Assembly (NCBI GenBank): GCA_900546325.1
Contig: URCR01000020.1
Location: 1-51,589 of the forward strand
DNA length: 51,589 nucleotides
Source: an uncultured Lachnospiraceae bacterium
GTDB taxonomy: Bacteria; Bacillota; Clostridia; Lachnospirales; Lachnospiraceae
Direction of reading: 5' to 3'
The notes under the pieces were generated by a model. The model was not told where the DNA came from. It ran no database searches and was given only the letters and a program-made list of their open reading frames with translations. Below, in pieces: positions 9,606-17,188 of the stretch. Both the position numbers and the translations under genes were made by a program. The first letter of the stretch is position 1, and each line of letters starts with the position of its first letter.

Positions 9606-10960
9606 ATCCAGAACCGGATATAACTCCTGCAGATAGCGGATCGGGAGATCATACCATTTTTCCGGATCATTGCCGGAAAGATTCGCATAGGATGGAGTCG
9701 CTCCGTTTTCATCCAGCCATACATGCTCTCCCTCAGGGAGAAACGGGCGAAAAGAGATTTCAAGACTGACCGTCTTTTCCCCGTCTGCCTAAGTCTTGGA
9801 AGAATGTCTTCCTCCATCCAGGAAAATCCTTGTTTGTATGCACAGAGTACACTCAGTTCTTTCAGATGAGCACCGTGCTCTTTTACCTTTCTTTTGATTT
9901 CTTCCGCCAGTTTCTCTCTTACTTTCCGGTCTTCACTGACAGCAACCGCGACGGTTACAGAATCTCCTTCTTTTAGCTTCTGATAGACCTCTTTCTCAAG
10001 AACCTTCCGGCAGAGATCCACCTCCCACTGCAGCTCATATGTCTTTTCATAGACCCGCTTTCTCCCCTTATAATTTTCAAAAGTCACCTGTGGGAACTCC
10101 TCCTGTGCTTTTGTTCGGACATGGGAAATCTCCGGCGATACATAGGCATTGTATGGTTCCTTTGCCCCTGTTTTCTTCTGAAGCATTTTCAGGAAGGAAA
10201 GCTGACCGTTCAGGTTTTTCATTGCAAAGCTGTCTGTCAGTTCCATAAGACAGTCCGACCATGTCTGACCGCCGGATAAAAGCGGAAATTTCTCACAGAT
10301 CCATGCAGAGAACTCTTCCAGCTGCTTCCCGCAGCCGCAAATATGTGCAAGTGTATATCCTTCTTTTTCTTCCAGCCACATCCGGCAGTTCTCCTGTTCA
10401 CTGCCTCTCTCCAATACGAACGCATTTCCCTTATAGCCGTTCTCTGCCACGACAGCCCCCTCATATGCCGTTGTTTCCATACCAAGGCGGTATGCAAGAT
10501 TTGCAGCAGCAATGACGATAGATTCGTCCACTTCCTCCGGAAGCACTATCCGGCAGTCCAGCGCATCCGGCAGCAGATCCTGGTTCCTATCTTTCAGAAA
10601 GATGCCTTTTGCAAAGATCGATTCCAATCCCTTTTTCTTTCTCCAGTCTAAATCCGGAATTGGGAATGCATGGTTCGATGCCGCCTCATAAAAATCCGGC
10701 CGCTCTTCTATCGGCATAACATTTTGGCAAAAAGACAGGCAGTCAGGAACCTTTACTCCTTCCTTTCGCGACACAACCGGAAATACTGCCGAGACAGCAA
10801 AAAAGCCTTTCCACAGAGCAAACTCCACAAGATGTTTCGCTGTCTCTTTTGTAAGATTTTCCGGCAGTCTGATCAGTTCCTGTGAGATCGAAGTTTCCCA
10901 TCTCCCCGTCTGATGTGAATTAAGCTTTTCACATTTCTGCTGCCATTTTTCATTCTTCAT
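9602..10960 (-). CDS. M14 family zinc metallopeptidase, N-terminal part (frameshifted)
   Basis: This frame encodes the N-terminal 390 or so residues of the same M14 protein, then about 60 residues of out-of-frame sequence before a stop at 9602. I chose the ATG at 10960 because a GGGGAGG site lies upstream; the track start further out is a TTG. Up to the run of C at 9779-9782 the sequence reads as a globular protein with no signal peptide. After that the other frame continues sensibly (LEISFRPFLPEGEHVWLDE). It is the first gene of the M14-DUF969-DUF979-pcp operon and is divergent from a TetR gene. If the frameshift is real the peptidase is inactive. Confidence 0.75.
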   Translation of the reverse strand: MKNEKWQQKCEKLNSHQTGRWETSISQELIRLPENLTKETAKHLVEFALWKGFFAVSAVFPVVSRKEGVKVPDCLSFCQNVMPIEERPDFYEAASNHAFPIPDLDWRKKKGLESIFAKGIFLKDRNQDLLPDALDCRIVLPEEVDESIVIAAANLAYRLGMETTAYEGAVVAENGYKGNAFVLERGSEQENCRMWLEEKEGYTLAHICGCGKQLEEFSAWICEKFPLLSGGQTWSDCLMELTDSFAMKNLNGQLSFLKMLQKKTGAKEPYNAYVSPEISHVRTKAQEEFPQVTFENYKGRKRVYEKTYELQWEVDLCRKVLEKEVYQKLKEGDSVTVAVAVSEDRKVREKLAEEIKRKVKEHGAHLKELSVLCAYKQGFSWMEEDILPRLRQTGKRRSVLKSLFARFSLRESMYGWMKTERLHPMRIFPAMIRKNGMISRSAICRSYIRFWM

Positions 10961-11049
10961 AAGCTTCCATCCTCCCCGCCTTTTTATCACTTTATGCAAT
11001 AGAAAGGAATTATACTTGAATCCGTACTTCAGTCTACTAACTTGCCACT

Positions 11050-11078
11050 ATTTTAGCAATCCGTTTTTCCAATGTCAA
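11050..11078 (-). promoter_or_regulatory. promoter of the M14-DUF969-DUF979-pcp operon
   Basis: On the minus strand, a perfect TTGACA (complement of 11073-11078) is 17 bp from TAAAAT (complement of 11050-11055). Its -35 lies 3 bp from the -35 of the divergent tetR promoter. Confidence 0.8.
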
Positions 11079-11084
11079 GTCTTG
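11076..11084. promoter_or_regulatory. candidate TetR operator between divergent promoters
   Basis: The 9-bp palindrome CAAGTCTTG sits exactly between and overlapping the two back-to-back -35 boxes. A dimer bound here would block both promoters. It is short, so this is a suggestion based on position and symmetry. Confidence 0.4.
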
Positions 11085-11110
11085 TTCCTGATTTACACCG
11101 ATGCTAAAAT
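11082..11110 (+). promoter_or_regulatory. promoter of the tetR-family gene
   Basis: TTGTTC at 11082-11087 and TAAAAT at 11105-11110 are 17 bp apart. The -10 region mirrors that of the divergent operon: TATTTTAGCA at 11049-11058 and its complement at 11102-11111 form a 10-bp inverted repeat. Confidence 0.7.
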
Positions 11111-11151
11111 AACATATAACGTTTAATTAATGGAAAAGGAACAAACTACTT

Positions 11152-11769
11152 ATGAGAACAAAAGCCAGAAACACCGATATCAAAGAACGTCTTGTCATTG
11201 CAGCATGGGAACTTTTTACGGAAAAAGGATATGAGGAGACAACCATCACCGATATCATTGAGCGTTCGAAAACCTCGCGCGGTTCTTTTTATCATCACTT
11301 TCGTGCAAAAGAAGATCTGATTTTCAGTCTTGCCTACTTTTTTGATGAAAATTATGATGAGTGGATGCAGACACTTCCGCCCGCTCTGAGCGCTGTCGAA
11401 AAGCTGACTGCATTTAACCAGTATGTTTTCAAAAATATCGAAAGTTCCCGCTATGCCCCGTTTCTTTCTACACTGTACGGTCTGCAGGTCATGACTGGTG
11501 GGACAAGACACATTTTAAATCCCAGACGGCGCTATTACCAGATCCTCAATCAGTTTACAAAAGAAGGAATCGATTCCGGGGAAATCTCTTTCCCCGGATC
11601 TTATAAGGAACTCAGTGAACAGATTGCCTCACTCCAGCGCGGACTGACCTACGACTGGTGTCTGAACGAACAGCGTTATTCCCTTTTACACCGTGGAAAT
11701 CAGATCGTTTCCGGATATCTGTATTCTCTGAAGTCTCCTGATTCAGAGCCGCATTCCCACTCCGTTTAA
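11152..11769 (+). CDS. TetR/AcrR family transcriptional regulator
   Basis: This 205-residue protein has a classical TetR N-terminal helix-turn-helix at about 10-55 (AAWELFTEKGYEETTITDII, then SRGSFYHHFRAKEDL), followed by a helical ligand-binding domain typical in length. The ATG has an AAAGGA site. It is divergent from the M14-DUF969-DUF979-pcp operon and the two promoters are back to back, so it very likely represses that operon and itself. The ligand is unknown; a peptide, pyroglutamate or a related metabolite would fit the neighbours. Confidence 0.92.
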   Translation: MRTKARNTDIKERLVIAAWELFTEKGYEETTITDIIERSKTSRGSFYHHFRAKEDLIFSLAYFFDENYDEWMQTLPPALSAVEKLTAFNQYVFKNIESSRYAPFLSTLYGLQVMTGGTRHILNPRRRYYQILNQFTKEGIDSGEISFPGSYKELSEQIASLQRGLTYDWCLNEQRYSLLHRGNQIVSGYLYSLKSPDSEPHSHSV

Positions 11770-11802
11770 TACAAGTGAACCCCAAATTGACAAACTCTAA
11801 AA

Positions 11803-11859
11803 ATAGAACAGATATGCTTTTTCTCCGAGAGAATCGATTACAATGCATATCTGTTCTAT
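11803..11859. terminator. bidirectional terminator hairpin between convergent genes
   Basis: A 15-bp perfect inverted repeat (11803-11817 with 11845-11859) and a 27-nt loop lie between the convergent tetR gene and the MerR-methyltransferase gene. On the minus strand the second arm is followed by ATTTTTAG; the plus-strand tail is weaker. Confidence 0.7.
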
Positions 11860-11873
11860 CTTTATCCATGCTT

Positions 11874-12923
11874 CTATTCTATTTCAACAACATAATTTAA
11901 CCAGTCTATCTGCTTGTACGTTAAAGTCCTTCCGAATTTCTCAAATTCTTTTTGCAGTAGATCTATATGAGAATAATACTCATCCAGAACTTCCTCTGCT
12001 TGCTCCTCATCCAAAATTTGCATAATTTCTTTCTCGGCTTCTTTACTCTCAAACATCAGATCCCCAATTACAATTTTTCCGCCGGGCTTTAACACACGCA
12101 GCATCTCTCTTATAGATAATTGCTTTTCTGTGGCATTTAGATGGTGAAAAGCATAGGTGGAGACAATCACATCAAATGATTGATTTTCATATGGAATTTT
12201 TAAAAATTCTCCCATGCGAACCCTAAGTTTCGGGAATTTTTCTTTGGCAACATTCAACATTTCCCTTGACTGGTCAATCCCGATAATATCATAACCAGAA
12301 TCCAAAAATTTCTTTGTCAGATTTCCTGTTCCGACACCAATTTCTAAAATCTTACTGTTGAGATCTTGGTTTGCTACCGCACCTTCATACACATTTTTCA
12401 GAACAGCCTCATAGTGCTGATAAATTTTAAGAGTACCGCAATCCTGTCTTACGGAGTTGTCATAATTTTTCGCCCAGCCATCAAAATTCCATCTGTCTTC
12501 CCAGACCAAGCATGGTTCCAACAGCCGGAAATTTTCTTTCATAATCTGTGCCATCTTGTTCTCAGCTATTTCCAAATCAGCCTCTTCATAAATCGTATCA
12601 ATTATTTTTTCCAGCACTTTCTGAATCCTGCCAAGGCGATGGATTTCATAATTGACTGCATTCCATTGATTGTGAATATGATACAGGCATGTTTCTTTCT
12701 CTCCACACGATAAAATGTTTTTTATCGAATCAATACTGCATCCAATAGAACGATACATCAAAATTGTACCAAGCCTTTTGACCGTCTGCTCATCAAACTT
12801 CCGATAACCATTATCGAGACATCGATCTGGCATCAGTAATCCTTTTTGCTCATAGAAGCGGATTTTATTCGCAGTAATCTGAAACATCTCTGCAACCTCA
12901 TTGATTGTATATTCCTTCCTCAT
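11874..12923 (-). CDS. MerR-family regulator fused to a class I SAM-dependent methyltransferase
   Basis: This 349-residue protein joins a MerR helix-turn-helix (about 4-72, INEVAEMFQITANKIRFYEQKGLL, then NGYRKFD), a short coiled coil (about 85-125) and a Rossmann-type methyltransferase. Methyltransferase motif I ILEIGVGTG is at 192-200, the acidic ribose ligand D217 follows, and a YAFHH stretch is near 257-261. The layout occurs in Clostridia, but the substrate is not known. It has its own promoter with MerR-like features, so it is probably self-regulated. Neighbours are an unrelated tetR gene and a sugar isomerase-like gene. The methyl acceptor cannot be told from the sequence. Confidence 0.88.
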   Translation of the reverse strand: MRKEYTINEVAEMFQITANKIRFYEQKGLLMPDRCLDNGYRKFDEQTVKRLGTILMYRSIGCSIDSIKNILSCGEKETCLYHIHNQWNAVNYEIHRLGRIQKVLEKIIDTIYEEADLEIAENKMAQIMKENFRLLEPCLVWEDRWNFDGWAKNYDNSVRQDCGTLKIYQHYEAVLKNVYEGAVANQDLNSKILEIGVGTGNLTKKFLDSGYDIIGIDQSREMLNVAKEKFPKLRVRMGEFLKIPYENQSFDVIVSTYAFHHLNATEKQLSIREMLRVLKPGGKIVIGDLMFESKEAEKEIMQILDEEQAEEVLDEYYSHIDLLQKEFEKFGRTLTYKQIDWLNYVVEIE

Positions 12924-12957
12924 GATATGAAGCTCCTTTACTAAATGATAACATCAT

Positions 12958-12986
12958 TTTATACGTTCGCGCAGGGCGAAGGTCAA
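12958..12986 (-). promoter_or_regulatory. promoter of the MerR-methyltransferase gene with a palindrome in the spacer
   Basis: On the minus strand, TTGACC (complement of 12981-12986) and TATAAA (complement of 12958-12963) are 17 bp apart. The spacer holds the inverted repeat TTCGC-N5-GCGAA (12966-12980), placed as in MerR-type operators, although the spacing is not the long 19 bp typical of that family. A second symmetric element, ATGAT-N3-ATCAT, follows the -10. Confidence 0.6.
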
Positions 12987-12990
12987 GGAT

Positions 12991-13923
12991 TTAAATTCTC
13001 TTTCTTTCTATTTCGTTTGCAAGTCTGATTCCCGCCTCATAACTTCTTCTCAAGAACTCCTTCTGATCTTTTTCATGACAATTCAATTCCAAGACGATCG
13101 GAAGCTCATAAGGAGATTCTGCCAGCACATCTGTCACCGCTTCCCAGTCAATCGTCCCTTCCCAAGGGATCCAATGCATGTCACAGCACCATGCCAGTTC
13201 TTCTTTTCCGTCAAGATCTATACGCGGACCTCCGAGGTTATCGTTTAGGTGGACACTGAATATCCGGTCCTGGTAACGTTTGGCAAATGTAGTCATGTCC
13301 TCATTTAAGATGACATGGGTGTGTCCGGTGTCCCAACAGATTCCAATGTATTCTTTTGGATAGCGCGCAAAGATCCGGTCAAACTGACGGTACTGCTCTC
13401 TTGCCGGGATTTCCAGCATCGTTTCCAGGCAGATTCGTATCCCTCTCTCCATCGCCTCAGGCTTTAATTCATCAAAGGATTTAAATACTTGTCGGTAAAA
13501 TTGTTCTTCGCTTCCCGGCTGTTCTCTAAACGTCAGATAAGGAACATACAAGTGAATCACAATCTCTCTTGCTCCAAGCACCTCGGCCAATTCCATACGG
13601 TTTCGTATCAGCTCTACCCCCGCCTGCCTGCTGTATTCATGAAAAGAAGCGAAATCTTTCCGTGCCTCCATATCTTTTCGCATCGCGGAAGCAATGCGGC
13701 TTCCTTTGGAAGCATGCAGAGATTTTGCTTTCAGTCCGAATGTGTCAAACCACGACTTGATCTGGAGCATCTCCGACGGTGCATACAAATAATCTCCATC
13801 CCACTCATGACACCAGTGGACATGAGTAAACCCTGCCTCGGAAATCCTCCGCAATCCCTCTCTGATCTCAGAAAGTTTTGTACTCTGTCCTCCAAAATCA
13901 GAGGCAAATCCCAACTCAATCAT
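12991..13923 (-). CDS. sugar phosphate isomerase/epimerase (xylose isomerase-like TIM barrel)
   Basis: This 310-residue protein fits the AP endonuclease 2/xylose isomerase-like TIM barrel family. Likely metal ligands are visible in order: Glu in ICLETM near residue 167, Asp and His in CWDTGH near 197, His in SVHLND near 227 and Glu in VLELN near 280. Such enzymes isomerise or epimerise free or phosphorylated sugars. The ATG has an AGGAGG site. It is a single gene between the zinc-ribbon protein and the MerR gene and could belong functionally with the fucose locus 1 kb away, but nothing proves this. Confidence 0.85.
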   Translation of the reverse strand: MIELGFASDFGGQSTKLSEIREGLRRISEAGFTHVHWCHEWDGDYLYAPSEMLQIKSWFDTFGLKAKSLHASKGSRIASAMRKDMEARKDFASFHEYSRQAGVELIRNRMELAEVLGAREIVIHLYVPYLTFREQPGSEEQFYRQVFKSFDELKPEAMERGIRICLETMLEIPAREQYRQFDRIFARYPKEYIGICWDTGHTHVILNEDMTTFAKRYQDRIFSVHLNDNLGGPRIDLDGKEELAWCCDMHWIPWEGTIDWEAVTDVLAESPYELPIVLELNCHEKDQKEFLRRSYEAGIRLANEIERKRI

Positions 13924-14023
13924 TATTCCATTCCTCCTCTTTTCTCTTTATTTTTATATAGTTCTGAAAGAGAAAGTCCTACATCATTATTTAAACTGAA
14001 ATTCATATATACTTGCCACAAGA

Positions 14024-14341
14024 TTATTTAATTTCAATGTTTGTCATAGTTACTAATCCAAGACGAATTAAAATAGTTTCTACAATACGATACCAAATGA
14101 TAATTGTAATCAAAGCGAGAGCATATAAAATAATTGATGCTTGAAAATATTGTCTGTTAAAGTAAATAAGGATAAACGGTGGAGACATTAAAATTACAAA
14201 GAATATAATGCTTACAATTATTTTTTTAATGCTCTTTGTATCTGCTAAATCAAATTTGGCTCCACAAGAACATTTGTGTGGTATCATTCCAAATTTAATA
14301 TTCATTTTAGAACCACAGTTCATACAATATAATTTCTTCAT
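14024..14341 (-). CDS. small zinc-ribbon membrane protein
   Basis: I read a 105-residue protein from the ATG at 14341, which has a GGAAAAG site; a TTG seven codons upstream is the alternative. The N-terminus has a zinc-ribbon-like set of cysteines (C6, C9, C24, C26: CMNCG, then HKCSCG), followed by two hydrophobic helices at about 41-60 and 67-87. The gene is clearly more AT-rich than its neighbours and lies beside a scar of broken genes, which suggests acquired DNA. I do not recognise a named family or a function. Confidence 0.6.
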   Translation of the reverse strand: MKKLYCMNCGSKMNIKFGMIPHKCSCGAKFDLADTKSIKKIIVSIIFFVILMSPPFILIYFNRQYFQASIILYALALITIIIWYRIVETILIRLGLVTMTNIEIK

Positions 14342-14486
14342 TTTCTTTTCCACGCTTTCCAAATTCCATTTGTCTATTACTATTTACTACAGTATATCAT
14401 TAGAAAATTGAACAGTCATTACTTTTCTGCTATCTGTCAGAATATTTTTTTGTCCTTCGCCTTATCAAGAGTGCAAGCATTACTTA

Positions 14487-14771
14487 ATGTTTAAAAACGA
14501 AGTCGGACACTCTTGCATTTTAGCTAATGATGGAGTAGAAGCACTTTCAATTTTGGAAAAGAATACGGTTGATCTTATCATTTTAGATATTATGATACCA
14601 CGATTAGATGGATTTACTGTATGTAAATTTGCGCGAAATATATGTGATGTCCCTATTATTTTTCTAACTGCCAAAGGCGAAGAAAATGACAAACTCAAAG
14701 GGTTTGTAATATACGGAGTGCTATTGACTTGTATTGGGATTATCGTTATGAAAAAGCGGGATATAAAATAA
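14487..14771 (+). pseudogene. truncated response-regulator receiver domain
   Basis: Residues 1-71 of this frame match the middle of an OmpR-type receiver domain: ANDGVEALSILEKNTVDLII, the phospho-acceptor region LDIMIPRLDGF, and FLTAKGEENDKLKGF with the conserved Thr-Ala and Lys. The first beta strand with its acidic pair is missing, and the frame leaves the family just after KGF, where GADDY would follow. The last 23 residues are unrelated, because another frame is the real one there. No DNA-binding domain and no partner kinase are present. It is a remnant, not a working regulator. Confidence 0.8.
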
Positions 14772-14869
14772 ACTATCTGCCGCACGACGGCAAAAGAAAA
14801 GCCGCCGATGGTTTGATTTCTACAATCAAGTCCACCAGCGACCATGTTCAGGTAGAGTGGAGAATCTGA
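14711..14869 (+). pseudogene. unrecognised C-terminal coding fragment
   Basis: In the frame that starts at 14711, an open 52-codon stretch reads as ordinary protein (IDLYWDYRYEKAGYKINYLP, then DGKRKAADGLISTIKSTSDH) and ends EWRI with a stop at 14867-14869. It has no start and begins where the receiver fragment stops making sense, so it looks like the 3' end of a second gene joined by a deletion. I do not recognise the family; it resembles small proteins of mobile elements only in character. Confidence 0.4.
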
Positions 14870-14951
14870 CATTTCCGCTCTATCGCCCCTCATTTCTATT
14901 TTATCTCGTTTGTACCCCTTGTACACCGATGCTTCTGTTCCTTTTTATTTT

Positions 14952-15647
14952 TTAGACATCCTGCTCCTCATGATATTTCCGATATCCCGGATGTCTGCCC
15001 GTAACCTGATACTGCTCTCTCATAGAGATCAGGCGTTCGATATTCTGGCGGGAAAGTTCCCTGGCACCTCCCAGCAGTTTTGCGTTTAGGGAAATCTGTG
15101 CGAACAATTCCAGTGTTTCCATCCGGTAATATGCGCCGATGATATCCGGTCCTACTACCAGTGCGCCGTGATTCTGTAAAAGCATCGCATCATGGTCTGC
15201 AAGATACGGAGCGATCGCCTCAGGCACTTCATTTGTGGAAGGTGTTCCGTAAGGAGTGACGGGAACTGACCCAAGGGAGATGACGGTCTCAATCATCGAG
15301 TAATCATCCAGCGGAATATTTGCCACAGCAAACCCAGTCGCCACCGGCGGATGGGCATGCAGCACTGCCCCGACATCTTCTCTTTCTTTGTAGCAGCGAA
15401 GATGCATCTTGATCTCAGAGGAAGGACGCAGTCCCGCTTCTCCATCAAGGATATTCCCATCCTTGTCAATGTGGACAAGTTTCTCCGGTGTGATGAAACT
15501 TTTGCTCATGCCCGTAGGGGTTGCAAGAAATGTTCCGTCTTCCAACCGGACAGAAACATTTCCGTCGTTGGCAGCCACCCATCCTTTCTGCCACATTTTA
15601 TGACACACATCACAGATTTGTTCTCTTAGCTCTCTATACTCTTTCAT
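14952..15647 (-). CDS. fucA: class II aldolase, L-fuculose-1-phosphate aldolase
   Basis: This 231-residue zinc enzyme splits L-fuculose 1-phosphate into DHAP and L-lactaldehyde. The family core is clear: GMSKS at 46-50, the catalytic Glu E78 in SSEIKMH, zinc ligands H97 and H99 in LHAHPP and H160 in LLQNHGALV. The start overlaps the stop of the kinase gene by 4 bp (ATGA), so they are translationally coupled. It is the last gene of the fucose operon. A ribulose- or rhamnulose-phosphate specificity cannot be excluded from motifs, but the fucose isomerase upstream supports fuculose phosphate. Confidence 0.92.
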   Translation of the reverse strand: MKEYRELREQICDVCHKMWQKGWVAANDGNVSVRLEDGTFLATPTGMSKSFITPEKLVHIDKDGNILDGEAGLRPSSEIKMHLRCYKEREDVGAVLHAHPPVATGFAVANIPLDDYSMIETVISLGSVPVTPYGTPSTNEVPEAIAPYLADHDAMLLQNHGALVVGPDIIGAYYRMETLELFAQISLNAKLLGGARELSRQNIERLISMREQYQVTGRHPGYRKYHEEQDV

Positions 15648-17140
15648 GATATTTTGTCCTCTCTCACTTTTACTGTATGTTTCCAGATCTCATATATTTC
15701 ATCCCAAACCTCGGTATCCGAAGGATCGTACCGCCTGAGATTTTCTGAATCTCTGATCAGGCTGCGAAGTTCCTTTACATCTTTTACCTCCCGCTCTGCA
15801 ATGAGCTGCATTCCAAGATTACCGTATACTGTCGCTTCTTGCGGCCCTGCAATCACCGGCACCTTGCAGGCATTAGCGGTCATCTGGCAGAGCAGGCTGC
15901 TTTGGATTCCTCCGCCTGCCATATAGATTGCATGGTACTGTTTTTTCGTGCAGTTTTGAATCTCCTCCATTGCATTCCGGTAGCAGAGTGCAAGGCTTTC
16001 ATCGATGCTCCTGACAACCGCACCCGGTGTTTCAGGAATGCGCTGTCCGGTGTCGCGGCAAAATCTCCGGATCCTTTCCGGCATATTTCCCTCCGGTAGA
16101 AAAAGCGGTGCATCCGGGTCTAACAGACAGTGAAACGGCTTTGCAGCTTTTGCCATATGTTCCAACTCGCCAAAAGAATATTCCTGCCCTTCCCGTATCC
16201 ACTGTCTGCGGCTCTCCTGAATCATCCACAATCCCACAATATTTTTCAAAAAAGAAATTTTATTTTCACAGCCGCCTTCATTTGTCATTCCACAGGAAAA
16301 TGCTTTCTCATTGATCAGCGGCTCGTTTAACTCTGTCCCAAATAAAGACCAGGTCCCACAGCTTAAGAACAGAAAATCCTCTTCTTCTGCCGGGATCGCC
16401 GCCATGGCGCTCTGTGTGTCATGACCTGCCACGGTAATGATTTTCATCGATTCGATGCCAAGTTCCTGCCCCAGTTTGTTTCGGAGCATTCCAAGCTGCG
16501 TACCCGGCACGGAGATATCCGGAAACAGTCTCCTGGAAATTCCCGCTGCCTCTAATACTTCTTCCGACCATCTTTTTTTTCTTGCATCTAGAAGCTGTGA
16601 GGTGGAAGCGATCGAGTATTCCGCCGTCTTTTCTCCTGACAGAAAATATCCGAACAAATCCGGCAGAAACAGAATTTGCTCTGCCATTCCAAACAGGTCT
16701 TTCCGGCTCTTTTTCTCTGCCAGAAGCTGATAGAAGGTATTGATCTCCATAAACTGACTTCCTGTAATTTCATATAAAAAAGACTCTTTTATCTGCGCAG
16801 CAGCTTCTCTTCGCAACCCATCTGTGCGCGGGTCGCGGTAATGTATTGGATTTGCAAGAAGCTGTCCTCTTTGATCGAGCAGACCATAATCCACACCCCA
16901 TGTATCGATCCCGATACTGTCTGTTTCTTTCCCCGCTTTCAGCATTCCCTTTTTCAGTTCGCAGAACAGCCTGAGAAAATCCCAGCACATCATGGAAGTC
17001 TCTTTGCCCCACAAGGTCACCGGCTCATTTGCAAAACGATGCACTTCCTCCTGCAATATCTGCTTTCCATCAAACCTTCCCTTGACTACTCTTCCGCCGG
17101 AACCGCCGAAATCTGCCGCCAGCATTTGTTTTTCTGCCAT
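15644..17140 (-). CDS. FGGY-family sugar kinase (RhaB-like, presumed L-fuculokinase)
   Basis: This 498-residue cytoplasmic kinase has the actin-like two-domain FGGY fold: phosphate-1 loop AADFGGSGGRV at 8-18, DTWGVDYGLLDQ near residue 79 with the conserved catalytic Asp, and SCGTWSLFG and MAGGGIQSS in the C-terminal half. Sequence style is that of rhamnulokinases rather than FucK, which is common for fuculokinases in Clostridia. It lies between fucose isomerase and the aldolase and overlaps the aldolase start by 4 bp. It should phosphorylate L-fuculose at O1. Rhamnulose remains possible, but no rhamnose isomerase is present. Confidence 0.9.
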   Translation of the reverse strand: MAEKQMLAADFGGSGGRVVKGRFDGKQILQEEVHRFANEPVTLWGKETSMMCWDFLRLFCELKKGMLKAGKETDSIGIDTWGVDYGLLDQRGQLLANPIHYRDPRTDGLRREAAAQIKESFLYEITGSQFMEINTFYQLLAEKKSRKDLFGMAEQILFLPDLFGYFLSGEKTAEYSIASTSQLLDARKKRWSEEVLEAAGISRRLFPDISVPGTQLGMLRNKLGQELGIESMKIITVAGHDTQSAMAAIPAEEEDFLFLSCGTWSLFGTELNEPLINEKAFSCGMTNEGGCENKISFLKNIVGLWMIQESRRQWIREGQEYSFGELEHMAKAAKPFHCLLDPDAPLFLPEGNMPERIRRFCRDTGQRIPETPGAVVRSIDESLALCYRNAMEEIQNCTKKQYHAIYMAGGGIQSSLLCQMTANACKVPVIAGPQEATVYGNLGMQLIAEREVKDVKELRSLIRDSENLRRYDPSDTEVWDEIYEIWKHTVKVREDKIS

Positions 17141-17188
17141 TTCCTATCCCTCTTTCTCCCTTTTAGTCGTTTGATCCTGCCAGAAGTT

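Larger units (their letters stand above)
14370..14951. other. gene-poor accessory scar
   Basis: This 580-base stretch holds no intact gene. It contains a fragment of a response-regulator receiver domain (plus strand) joined to the tail of another, unrecognised reading frame. I found no clear terminator for the fucose operon here. Confidence 0.5.

Noticed and set aside
9155..9769. 204-codon plus-strand frame opposite the M14 gene
   Set aside because: It has no family features and is a shadow; the minus strand reads through as M14 once the frameshift is fixed.
9775..9790. Programmed -1 frameshift as an annotated feature
   Set aside because: Only one of two tRNAs could re-pair and no downstream stimulator was identified; kept as a possibility in the findings only.
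14487..14771. A functional single-domain response regulator
   Set aside because: Both ends of the receiver fold are missing and its last third is out of frame.
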